Of a DNA stretch of 35,030 bases, positions 28,002-35,030 are shown one piece after another. Origin of the DNA: a virus; IMG/VR virus record IMGVR_UViG_3300011115_000232, positions 1-35,030 of that record; one strand, 5' to 3'. The position numbers and the translations under genes were made by a program. Each line of letters starts with the position of its first letter. Position 1 is the stretch's first letter. Below the pieces are notes generated by a model, which did no database searches, was not told where the DNA came from, and saw only the letters and a program-made list of their open reading frames with translations.

Positions 28002-28376
28002 TTAAACTGTCAGTTCCCAAACCTTTGGCTTGAATCCTAATACTCTTGCTGATTTTTCCCATCCACGTCTAACAGATGAGAATGTTAATTTATTACAGCC
28101 ACCTCTTTTAGCAATTTCTTTGGCATGCTCAAGTCCGTCTAGTACGTCTTGGTGGTTGCTTGAATACGCTGCCCATATATGCATCTCTTTACCGCTTGGC
28201 TGTAACACCATAAAACCTTTACCTACTAACCAAAGCATTGCACGCTGTTCAAAGCAATCGCAATATATGTCCTCTGGTAGCCATTCAGGATGACCTTTAG
28301 CCCTTACAGCCTCTAGTCCAATCCTTACTTCATTCCATACACTTCTTAATTCGTTGGGTGGTATGTACTTCAGCAT
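28002..28376 (-). CDS. GNAT-like protein in the virion module
   Basis: 124 residues from ATG 28376, which overlaps the preceding stop (TGATG); a TTG lies at 28379. RSVWNEVRIGLEAVRAKGHP then DIYCDCFEQRAMLWLVGKGF, HIWAAYSSNHQDVLDGLEHA and GCNKLTFSSVRRGWEKSARV resemble a short GNAT acetyltransferase fold (strand-helix order, C-terminal 'W-AR-LGFKP'). Similar proteins occur among internal virion genes, for example T7 gp13-like proteins, where catalysis is not established. The acetyl-CoA P-loop is not obvious. Confidence 0.6.
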   Translation of the reverse strand: MLKYIPPNELRSVWNEVRIGLEAVRAKGHPEWLPEDIYCDCFEQRAMLWLVGKGFMVLQPSGKEMHIWAAYSSNHQDVLDGLEHAKEIAKRGGCNKLTFSSVRRGWEKSARVLGFKPKVWELTV

Positions 28377-29176
28377 CAACCGACCACGATGTAATCAAAA
28401 ATCTTATTAGGAACATCATTAGCAAAATGCTTAATAACTGCACTTCCTTTACTCTTAGATAAAACATACATCCCACTATATCCAATACCAATGCCATCGC
28501 TAGAAATATAACTTATAGTTGCGACAACTGATGCAGTAGAAGGTTTAGTTGGCGAGCTAGAAACAGGATATTCTTCAATCTTTACGTTGGTGTTTGATGC
28601 ACTCCAAACAAGCTCAATGTAATCGCCAGCATTTAATAATAAAAAGAAGTTCCAACCAAAAATACTATGAAATGGATCTGCAGGATTTTTTCTTGCAGGA
28701 AGTCCTAATACTCCTGTAGATCCTGTTATATCAACGCCATTTTTTCTTAACCAAACATACGCATCTTGCGGTGCAACATCAATGTTACTAAATTGACCAG
28801 ACCATTGAAAGTTATACATCCCAGAATTTCTTACATAAATCCGAGATGATGGTGATCCTAAATAACAGCCATATTCTTCATCTGTTGTATTAAATGTTAT
28901 AGGGTATGCTGTTGTTGTACTTGCTACTGTTTGTGTTGTTGTATCTTGAAAAGCGCCATAAGCTGAAGAACCTTGAGTTGCAGCATCAACATTTTGTGGT
29001 TGCCATAAGATTACACTGTCATAACCAATACGCTCATCATAGATTGTAGTTGTTGTAGCATTACCAGTTGCTAATGTGAATGAACCAGTATTGTTAGTCT
29101 TACCATTCATAATGTTGTTGACTACCTCTGATATTTCACGAGGAGTAGCACCAGAATAATTAAGATTACGAAACAT
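28376..29176 (-). CDS. Virion protein, probable jelly-roll/C1q-like fold
   Basis: 266 residues. N-terminal MFRNLNYSGATPREISEVVN, NIMNGKTNNTGSFTLATGN and ERIGYDSVILWQPQNVDA recur in podovirus structural proteins near the tail hub. The middle is beta-rich (RIYVRNSGMYNFQWSGQFSN, DAYVWLRKNGVDITGS, LLLNAGDYIELVWSASNTNV), the order of strands found in C1q/TNF-like head domains. Start overlaps the gp10-like stop as TAATG. Specific role uncertain. Confidence 0.65.
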   Translation of the reverse strand: MFRNLNYSGATPREISEVVNNIMNGKTNNTGSFTLATGNATTTTIYDERIGYDSVILWQPQNVDAATQGSSAYGAFQDTTTQTVASTTTAYPITFNTTDEEYGCYLGSPSSRIYVRNSGMYNFQWSGQFSNIDVAPQDAYVWLRKNGVDITGSTGVLGLPARKNPADPFHSIFGWNFFLLLNAGDYIELVWSASNTNVKIEEYPVSSSPTKPSTASVVATISYISSDGIGIGYSGMYVLSKSKGSAVIKHFANDVPNKIFDYIVVG

Positions 29177-30600
29177 TAACGATTTCCTTGTGGAGCAAAA
29201 TCTACGTCAATACTAATAGCACTTGTCCAGTCACCTGTAGGGGTTACTTTGATACGATGATAACGACCATAAGAACGTAACGATGCACGACCTTCAGATG
29301 TAGTTACGACTGGAGTAGAATAAGTAATCGTATCATTTAATTCTCTACGAGAAGCTATTGATACATTAGCACTTCCATTATCTATTTGTGGTCTTGCTAA
29401 TGTTACCACAGAATTGTAACCTTGTTCAATATCAGAAGTAATTAAACTTGCCGTTGAATTTGCGCCAGTAAATGTAACAATCTTGCCACCTCTAGTTCCA
29501 GCAAATAAGAAGTTACCACCAGCCCATAGTCCACTATCAAGAGATGTTGTTAATGAGTCTAGCGTACCAAACGCATCAAGAGCTTCAAGTGTATAGCCAG
29601 ACGATGCAGCACTTACAATATGATCTGCATCTGTGTATGCTTGTGACCAGCGTTGTAATTGATAGTTATAAATTAATAATGAACGACCCTGTGAGATATT
29701 AGGATAGTTCCATACAACAAGTTTACGCACAGGATCAATTGCTGATGTAATAGTTTCAGCTTTATTTAAGTCAATGTTATCGTAAAAGTAACGATCTACT
29801 TTCTCATTACCAATTGCAGTAATTGTTTGACCATCACATGAATAGAATCCATCATCTGATAGGAAGTATGACATTTGACCATACTGTGTTACAGAGTTAC
29901 CATATTTACAACCTAAGTTGCGAGAGATAGTATCAAACTGGAAGAAGAACGGACTGCCAATGTATGACATACGAACGATAGAACGCTCTAGGAATACAAT
30001 GCCAAACTCACCACCCGTAATTCCTGTAATGTTACCGCCATCAGGAATTAACTGATAATCAGATTGTGATGCTGCGCCACTTGTCCAGTTAGTTTCATCT
30101 GCAATATTAGACCATTGAACTTTATTAGGATTTACTTCTGCATCAAGATTGGCAGCTACAACAAAATCACGAATAACTGTTAAATATTTAGCAATAGGAG
30201 CAGCTGCAGCTAAATCAGCAAAAACTGTAGATGTACCAACATTCCATACTTGAATTTTATCAGCATTGTTAGCTGCTAAGAATGAATCACCAAACTGTAC
30301 AAAATCCCATGAATTTGTATTATATCCACCAACTTTAGATACATCATTAAGATTTAACGTAGCTGAGTCAAATTTATATAGCTTAGTTGTACTGCCAGCA
30401 AATAATTGTGTATCTGTACTAAACTTACCTGTACCTACATTAAGCAATGTTTCAGATGCAGCATTGGAATAATCTACAGAAAGAGGAAATGGAGCGTAAC
30501 CCATAGCAATAGGTACTACATTAGTAGCATCCGTCATAGATTGCGCTACAGAAGGTTGATCAGGTAGCCATTCGTTAAATGTAACTCTTACAGTTGCCAT
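29176..30600 (-). CDS. Tail hub / packaged-DNA stabilisation protein (P22 gp10-like)
   Basis: 474 residues. Repeated blade-like units (STDTQLFAGSTTKLYKFDSA, TNSWDFVQFGDSFLAANNAD, LTVIRDFVVAANLDAEVNPN, GGEFGIVFLERSIVRMSYIG, GQMSYFLSDDGFYSCDGQTI) form a beta-propeller typical of podovirus tail-nozzle proteins that close the head under the adaptor. The C-terminus (EGRASLRSYGRYHRIKVTPT) is conserved in the family. Confidence 0.8.
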   Translation of the reverse strand: MATVRVTFNEWLPDQPSVAQSMTDATNVVPIAMGYAPFPLSVDYSNAASETLLNVGTGKFSTDTQLFAGSTTKLYKFDSATLNLNDVSKVGGYNTNSWDFVQFGDSFLAANNADKIQVWNVGTSTVFADLAAAAPIAKYLTVIRDFVVAANLDAEVNPNKVQWSNIADETNWTSGAASQSDYQLIPDGGNITGITGGEFGIVFLERSIVRMSYIGSPFFFQFDTISRNLGCKYGNSVTQYGQMSYFLSDDGFYSCDGQTITAIGNEKVDRYFYDNIDLNKAETITSAIDPVRKLVVWNYPNISQGRSLLIYNYQLQRWSQAYTDADHIVSAASSGYTLEALDAFGTLDSLTTSLDSGLWAGGNFLFAGTRGGKIVTFTGANSTASLITSDIEQGYNSVVTLARPQIDNGSANVSIASRRELNDTITYSTPVVTTSEGRASLRSYGRYHRIKVTPTGDWTSAISIDVDFAPQGNR

Positions 30601-30603
30601 TAA

Positions 30604-31110
30604 TTAGTTTCCCATTAAGTTAGCAGGAGTAGGTGTATTAGGATCGTTAGCCCATGTAATGTTAGCCATAATAGTTGCTACTTCATTTACATTAGTACAC
30701 GCTTGGATAGCTGTATAAGTAGCAGATGCTGTTGCACGAATAGATGCTCGCCATGTAGCCCATTGGGGAAGCATAGCAATACCCGTTTCAAACGCTCTAG
30801 CCGCCATATAATCTGTTGGGAATAGTATGGTATAGGCAGTCTGATTTAATTGAGCTACAGCATCTTGCTGAACTTGTTTCAGCTCTTTTGGCGCACCTGT
30901 GTAAGTCAATGTAGCTTTGTCTAGTGTTTCACCTGTCCAGTAGTAAACAGGGTTATACGGCTGATTAGTCGCAATGACTTCCTCTAGCCCTAAAGCTGCT
31001 TTCTGTTCTGGTGTAGATTGATTGAGCCACACGTTTGGGTATGTGATGCCGTCAATAACAAACTGTTGACCTTCGTTGATATATTTACCATCTAGTGTTG
31101 AATAAAACAT
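30604..31110 (-). CDS. Virion protein, tail-fibre-assembly-like
   Basis: 168 residues. MFYSTLDGKYINEGQQFVID and GITYPNVWLNQSTPEQKAAL, GLEEVIATNQPYNPVYYWTG are typical of a small family that sits beside fibre genes, with a helical middle (ELKQVQQDAVAQLNQTAYTI, then DYMAARAFETGIAMLPQWAT WRASIR) like tail-fibre assembly/DUF4376-type proteins. Chaperone or minor structural part; uncertain. Confidence 0.65.
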   Translation of the reverse strand: MFYSTLDGKYINEGQQFVIDGITYPNVWLNQSTPEQKAALGLEEVIATNQPYNPVYYWTGETLDKATLTYTGAPKELKQVQQDAVAQLNQTAYTILFPTDYMAARAFETGIAMLPQWATWRASIRATASATYTAIQACTNVNEVATIMANITWANDPNTPTPANLMGN

Positions 31111-31119
31111 AATTTTTCC

Positions 31120-33477
31120 TTATCGAGCATTACTTGAAGCGAAAGGTGATTCAGCGAATGCCATGTAGACGATTGTATTTCCAGAACCATTGTGGTCTGC
31201 AAAAGTATTTCTTAATTTAAATCCATTTGACAAAGCATCAACAACTGCATTGCCACCAGCTTCTGCATTTGCTAAATTTGCATATAAAATATTTGGCATT
31301 ACATTATATGTATTTCTTGATGTATCATACATAATCCAATTATTTGCAACACTTGTATTCTTTAACATAATAAATTTAGGTCTAAATCCAAGATATACAA
31401 ACGGGCCATCTGCACTACCATTACCTGTGTAACTACCAAACTTGCTAAAGCCAGCAATTTCAGCGAAGCAGTAGGCAACGTAAGTTCCACCACTAATGTT
31501 TGTATCATTTGCTGAACCTACAGAGAATACAGAACTTGTTGGGGCTGTATTATTAAAAAATACAGAATTAGTATTTGGCGCATTTGTAAGATTTAAAGAA
31601 ATTGCTTTAGTTGCTCCAAGAGATGTATGATAAGTTGCCCAGTCTGAACCTGCAGTTACCGCTGTATTTCTCTTTTTAAAAATAATCATTGCTGGCGCAA
31701 TACCTAAACCATGACCTACGGTTGCATTAGCCCCTGTACCCGTATAAGTCACAATACTAAACCCTGCTGTAGCATTTACAGATACAGTAGAAGTGATAGA
31801 GCCGTTAGTGTTAGATGATGTTGTGCCTTGTCCTGCTTGCCATTGCCAGCCAACGTATGTTCTAGGACTTACGTTATAACTATCAGCAACGACAGAAGCA
31901 CCAAGTGTAAATCCATTTGAGTTAAAAGATAGCAAACCATCTGTGTAAGTTGTTTCAGCGTTTGTAGCATTAGAGAATAATGCTTTACCAGCACCACGAA
32001 CAGAATCATCAAGTGCATTGAAACTTGCCGCACTACGAGATTTTACCCATACCAAATCTGGTTTGAATCCTGCCGCATTAGTAATGACATTGGTAGATGA
32101 ATTCCCCGTATACAGCGTTGCATCCATATACTTATTACCCCGCTTAATAGTAGCTACAGGGAGATTAGCCGTACATAGTGCTTTGAAGCCTGATGGTGGA
32201 GTGTAGGTAAATGAACGTTGACCAAAGTTAATATGTGCGGCTTGGGTTGAGTTACCTGTAGTGATTGAGAAACGCCAGCCATTCGTCATCGCTGGCAAAG
32301 TAATCACACCCTGACTTACATTATTTTTATAATAAGTAATTGTGCCACCATCTATATCAAGCGCAACGCCAATTACATCATTATTGGTAAAGGTAGCACC
32401 ATAAGCGGTAGCGACACCATTTATATATTTTTGCCCACTATTTCCATAATAAGCTACACCAGTGGAAAATATAGAAAGTTGATAGCCATCCATTGGAACA
32501 ATACCAACACCTAAAGCATTTACAGTATTTGAAATGTAAGTAACTTCTGCATAGAATTTACCTGATGACATTGAAACCGTTGATGTTATTGGTGCGGCTA
32601 ATGTAGATGCATATAAATTGCCTGCCGTGAGTGTAGAAGTGCCTTTATCCAATGGATTTAATACAGCATAGTTACTACTTGGCTGTGTACCACTTGCACC
32701 ACCATTCCCACTAGGCACGTCATACATCCAGCAATCACTTACACCAGCACTACGAGTGAAGTTAGTCAATGTCCAGTTGTTACCATTACCACTTGAATCA
32801 GCACCTAGTGTTGTCGTAGAAGTGCCATTAGAGAATGGTAGATAGAAGCCATTAGTGCCGTATGTACCTGTGTATTTCTTGGCTACCCATTGACCTGATG
32901 TAGCGTCTGTAGTGCCGAATGAGGATGGGGTGAGTTGTTGTGCATCTATAAAATTTGTTTCTGCTAAATAACCATCAAAATAATATTGTGTCGCACCTAA
33001 ACTGCTAATCCAATGAGCCTGATTATTATTAAGGTATGTATTTGTATTTTGCGTATATGTTGTTGTTGAAAATGAAGTCACTTGAACCCCATTCACATAC
33101 ACTTTGACACCATTCGTGTAAGATGCTTGCGTTGTATCGATAGCAACTACAATGTGATACCAAGCAGATGGGTCACGAAATACTTGTGTGGTTGTTATGT
33201 TTAAAACAACTGTTGCAGCAATAACCGAATAAATTTGTAAAGTATCAGCAGGGGGAATGCTAATATTCGTTTGGTCGGTTCCTGTACCAGCCTGAAATAA
33301 TTGTTGTTGCGTGCCTAATTGTCCACGCTTTACCCAAGCACTCCAAGTCCAAGTTTTACGATTACCAGCGCTTGCAGGAGTCCTACTCAAATACTGACTG
33401 CTTGCACTTTGAAAGCGCAGGGAGTTAGCAATCTGATAGTTGCCACCACCAATAGCATTTTCGTTGGCTAGAATCAT
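31120..33477 (-). CDS. Large tail/appendage protein: LamG + SPRY + DUF7483-type repeats
   Basis: 785 residues. ~20-215 is a LamG/concanavalin-like domain (NSLRFQSASSQYLSRTPAS, WTWSAWVKRG, WYHIVVAIDT, GVKVYVNGVQV). ~290-430 is SPRY-like (SSGKFYAEVTYISNTVNALG, NNDVIGVALDIDGGTITYYK). ~450-780 contains three related units with P-x-L/I/F-V/I/M-x-x-K (KPDLVWVKSRS, APAMIIFKKRN, RPKFIMLKNTS), each followed by W or D-x-x-R elements: the DUF7483 pattern. Such proteins are probable carbohydrate-binding fibres. Start overlaps the upstream stop as ATGA. Confidence 0.78.
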   Translation of the reverse strand: MILANENAIGGGNYQIANSLRFQSASSQYLSRTPASAGNRKTWTWSAWVKRGQLGTQQQLFQAGTGTDQTNISIPPADTLQIYSVIAATVVLNITTTQVFRDPSAWYHIVVAIDTTQASYTNGVKVYVNGVQVTSFSTTTYTQNTNTYLNNNQAHWISSLGATQYYFDGYLAETNFIDAQQLTPSSFGTTDATSGQWVAKKYTGTYGTNGFYLPFSNGTSTTTLGADSSGNGNNWTLTNFTRSAGVSDCWMYDVPSGNGGASGTQPSSNYAVLNPLDKGTSTLTAGNLYASTLAAPITSTVSMSSGKFYAEVTYISNTVNALGVGIVPMDGYQLSIFSTGVAYYGNSGQKYINGVATAYGATFTNNDVIGVALDIDGGTITYYKNNVSQGVITLPAMTNGWRFSITTGNSTQAAHINFGQRSFTYTPPSGFKALCTANLPVATIKRGNKYMDATLYTGNSSTNVITNAAGFKPDLVWVKSRSAASFNALDDSVRGAGKALFSNATNAETTYTDGLLSFNSNGFTLGASVVADSYNVSPRTYVGWQWQAGQGTTSSNTNGSITSTVSVNATAGFSIVTYTGTGANATVGHGLGIAPAMIIFKKRNTAVTAGSDWATYHTSLGATKAISLNLTNAPNTNSVFFNNTAPTSSVFSVGSANDTNISGGTYVAYCFAEIAGFSKFGSYTGNGSADGPFVYLGFRPKFIMLKNTSVANNWIMYDTSRNTYNVMPNILYANLANAEAGGNAVVDALSNGFKLRNTFADHNGSGNTIVYMAFAESPFASSNAR

Positions 33478-34181
33478 GCCATTGCTCCACCAGTAGTTAC
33501 ATATACGTTAGTACCATCTGTGAAATAACTTACGAGATATGTACCTGCTGAGCTTACTGTAGCTAAGAATGAGCTATTAACTTTAGTCGTTGCTGCTGCT
33601 GTTACAGCAAATCCACTTGTATTGACTAATAGTATATAACCTGATTGACCTGCTGTAATGTTAGTGAATGTAAGCGTTGCTGTGCCTGCTAGTGTACATT
33701 TAAAGTTATTAGTGACAGCCATGTCAAATGAACCATCGTTATCGGTTGTAACTGTGCCACGTTGACTTGTCGTAAAAGTTTGTAAAGCATTAGTAAAGGC
33801 GGTAGTTGCACTATAGGCTTGTACATTTGTACCAATTGCTAAACCAAGATTAGTTCTGGCAGTTGCAGCATTAGCTAGATCAGATAGGTTATTAGCACGA
33901 TAAGCATAAGTTGTATCAGCACCAGTTCCACTTACGCCAAGATTAGTTCTTGCACCAGCAGCAGTAATTGACCCTGTACCTCCAGCACCTACAGCTACAG
34001 CATCTGCATCTGTTGTATAGTAAGTAGGATTAGCAGATTGTAAGTCTTTTAACTGAGCCATCATCTCACGCATGGCATTATTAACATCGGAAGGCAACAT
34101 TCCCTCTGCTAGGTTAATCCCATCAATATCCGTATTACTTGCAGGAGTTGAACTCCATTCACTTACTTTTACTTTTGCCAT
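33474..34181 (-). CDS. Tail fibre protein with conserved N-terminal attachment region
   Basis: 235 residues. VSEWSSTPASNTDIDGINLA, EGMLPSDVNNAMREMMAQLK is the widespread N-terminal attachment block of phage fibres. The middle holds two related ARTNLG units (AAGARTNLGVSGTGAD, NAATARTNLGLAIGTN), typical fibre repeats. The C-terminus (TLTFTNITAGQSGYILLVNT, GTYLVSYFTDGTNVYVTTGG) is a beta-rich domain common in fibres. Confidence 0.78.
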   Translation of the reverse strand: MAKVKVSEWSSTPASNTDIDGINLAEGMLPSDVNNAMREMMAQLKDLQSANPTYYTTDADAVAVGAGGTGSITAAGARTNLGVSGTGADTTYAYRANNLSDLANAATARTNLGLAIGTNVQAYSATTAFTNALQTFTTSQRGTVTTDNDGSFDMAVTNNFKCTLAGTATLTFTNITAGQSGYILLVNTSGFAVTAAATTKVNSSFLATVSSAGTYLVSYFTDGTNVYVTTGGAMA

Positions 34182-34184
34182 GAT

Positions 34185-34652
34185 TTAACCTTTTCTATAC
34201 CAAGTATTTGTGCCTGATGCAACTTCTGTCCATGTGTTTGTGTTTACTGCAACGTCACTCCAAGTGTTAGGATTGACTACAACATTTGCCCAAGTGTTAC
34301 CAAGACTTCCTACTATGACACTTGCGGTGCAAGTTATTGCGCCATTTGCAGAATAATTAGCATTTGCGTAACAATTTACTGTAGATAACGCACTTATTGA
34401 GCCAAATCCACTATAGATAGCGTTAGAACTTGCAGAAACGCTTGCTAACGCATTTATCTGTGCAGAGCTTAGTCTTTGCCTTACCGCACTTGCGTTTACG
34501 CTTGCTGTAGCAATTATGGAAGCTGAAGTTGTCCTGATCGCATTAGCGTTACATGAAACATCTGCATAGGCATTTATACTAGCAGTTGCAAGAAGTATCT
34601 TGGTCGCTAGTGAAGCAAATGGTGTTTCAGCAAATGAACTAAAGCCAAACAT
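34185..34652 (-). CDS. Repeat-rich virion protein (20-aa and 10-aa repeats)
   Basis: 155 residues. After MFGFSSFAETPFASL, residues ~25-105 consist of four 20-residue units (SINAYADVSCNANAIRTTSA; SIIATASVNASAVRQRLSSA; QINALASVSASSNAIYSGFG; SISALSTVNCYANANYSANG) and a partial fifth. The last ~37 residues are four units of ten: NTWANVVVNP, NTWSDVAVNT, NTWTEVASGT, NTWYRKG. Probably an extended beta structure in the tail. TAATG coupling to the upstream gene. Confidence 0.72.
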   Translation of the reverse strand: MFGFSSFAETPFASLATKILLATASINAYADVSCNANAIRTTSASIIATASVNASAVRQRLSSAQINALASVSASSNAIYSGFGSISALSTVNCYANANYSANGAITCTASVIVGSLGNTWANVVVNPNTWSDVAVNTNTWTEVASGTNTWYRKG

Positions 34653-34918
34653 TAAGCATCCACAGCGTCAGCGAACTCGGTTGTCTTTAGCTTCTCATAC
34701 ACTGCTTTACGAGTAGCATCTTGAATATAGTCTTCACCAGCAAATGTTAAGTTATTCCATGCTATAGGATTAAGGTTCTCATCTCGCACTTCTTTGCTTA
34801 CATAACCATTGATAACTACTTCAAGTGATTTGTTTTTGAAATCTTCGCTAATAGAATATATATTCCAATAGTTTGCATCAATGCCGAATACTGTGTTTAC
34901 TGCTTTTAATAGTGCCAT
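34652..34918 (-). CDS. Small protein between fibre genes, unknown
   Basis: 88 residues from ATG 34918 (GGAG ten bases upstream, TAATG overlap with the tail-fibre stop); a TTG at 34933 is less likely. MALLKAVNTVFGIDANYWNI, SISEDFKNKSLEVVINGYVS and WNNLTFAGEDYIQDATRKAV. The pattern resembles small proteins that accompany phage fibre genes. Function unknown. Confidence 0.68.
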   Translation of the reverse strand: MALLKAVNTVFGIDANYWNIYSISEDFKNKSLEVVINGYVSKEVRDENLNPIAWNNLTFAGEDYIQDATRKAVYEKLKTTEFADAVDA

Positions 34919-35030
34919 TATCCTACTCTCCAATCTGAACCATCGTGAAATAAAGGAACTGTAAACGGGCCATTTATTCCTGTGTCTGAATAAACCTCAC
35001 CAAATAGAGGATATGAACTTGTTGAGTAAT
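34918..35030 (-). CDS. C-terminal end of the junction-spanning tail-fibre gene
   Basis: This is the 3' end of the gene that begins at 1174. Bases 34935-35030 duplicate bases 1-96; only 34918-34934 are new, encoding the last residues (WRVG) and the TAA stop. The stop overlaps the ATG of the following 88-aa gene as TAATG, the same coupling seen elsewhere in this phage, which supports the junction being real. Confidence 0.85.
   Translation of the reverse strand, partial: YSTSSYPLFGEVYSDTGINGPFTVPLFHDGSDWRVG
34935..35030. repeat. 96-bp terminal redundancy, right copy
   Basis: Exact copy of bases 1-96. Removing one copy gives about 34,934 unique bases. Confidence 0.9.

Overview
This window is the complete genome of a tailed bacteriophage. 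The first 96 bases recur exactly as the last 96 (34935-35030), and one tail-fibre gene runs in frame across that junction, so the assembly is circular with about 34,934 unique bases. The gene set indicates a short-tailed (podovirus-type) phage: P22-like portal, SU10-like (DUF5309) major capsid protein and adaptor, a P22 gp10-like tail protein, three hydrophobic Ala/Gly/Gln-rich ejection-type proteins, and no sheath or tape-measure gene. I found no DNA or RNA polymerase, integrase or CI-type repressor, so it should depend on host polymerases and is probably lytic.

Layout. Leftward (- strand): 34.9 to 21.07 kb carries the tail-fibre genes, tail hub, ejection proteins, lysis genes (holin candidate, SAR-type lysozyme, Rz with Rz1 nested inside it), a metallophosphoesterase and a 23-codon pqqA. 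The leftward set from 17.4 to 1 kb begins with a DUF1064 nuclease, a replisome organizer and a helicase-loader-like protein. It continues through a dense series of very small genes (many with signal peptides or one membrane helix), NinB, Ref-like nuclease and DUF3310, then terminase, portal, scaffold, capsid, adaptor and tail genes. Rightward (+ strand), 17.5-21.08 kb: early genes with an ERF annealing protein, SSB and winged-helix proteins, behind a good sigma70-type promoter.

Most notable is a 72-base gene at 21142-21071 (-) encoding a 23-residue peptide that matches PqqA, the ribosomal precursor of the cofactor PQQ: same length as the Klebsiella-type peptide, MW-x-KP start, and G-F-E-V-T-x-Y with Glu15 and Tyr19. 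No other pqq gene is present, so the phage would feed its peptide to the host's PQQ enzymes. Together with the low GC content this suggests a host that uses PQQ, for example a methylotroph of the Methylophilales using PQQ-dependent methanol dehydrogenase; the host assignment is inference.

Other unusual content: three intergenic segments (11378-11555, 16941-17050, 19901-20090) are packed with nested complementary helices and look like structured RNAs in the direction of local transcription. The genome also carries four HNH homing-type endonucleases, one of them inserted in frame inside another phage protein and one whose ribosome binding site lies in the loop of a hairpin.
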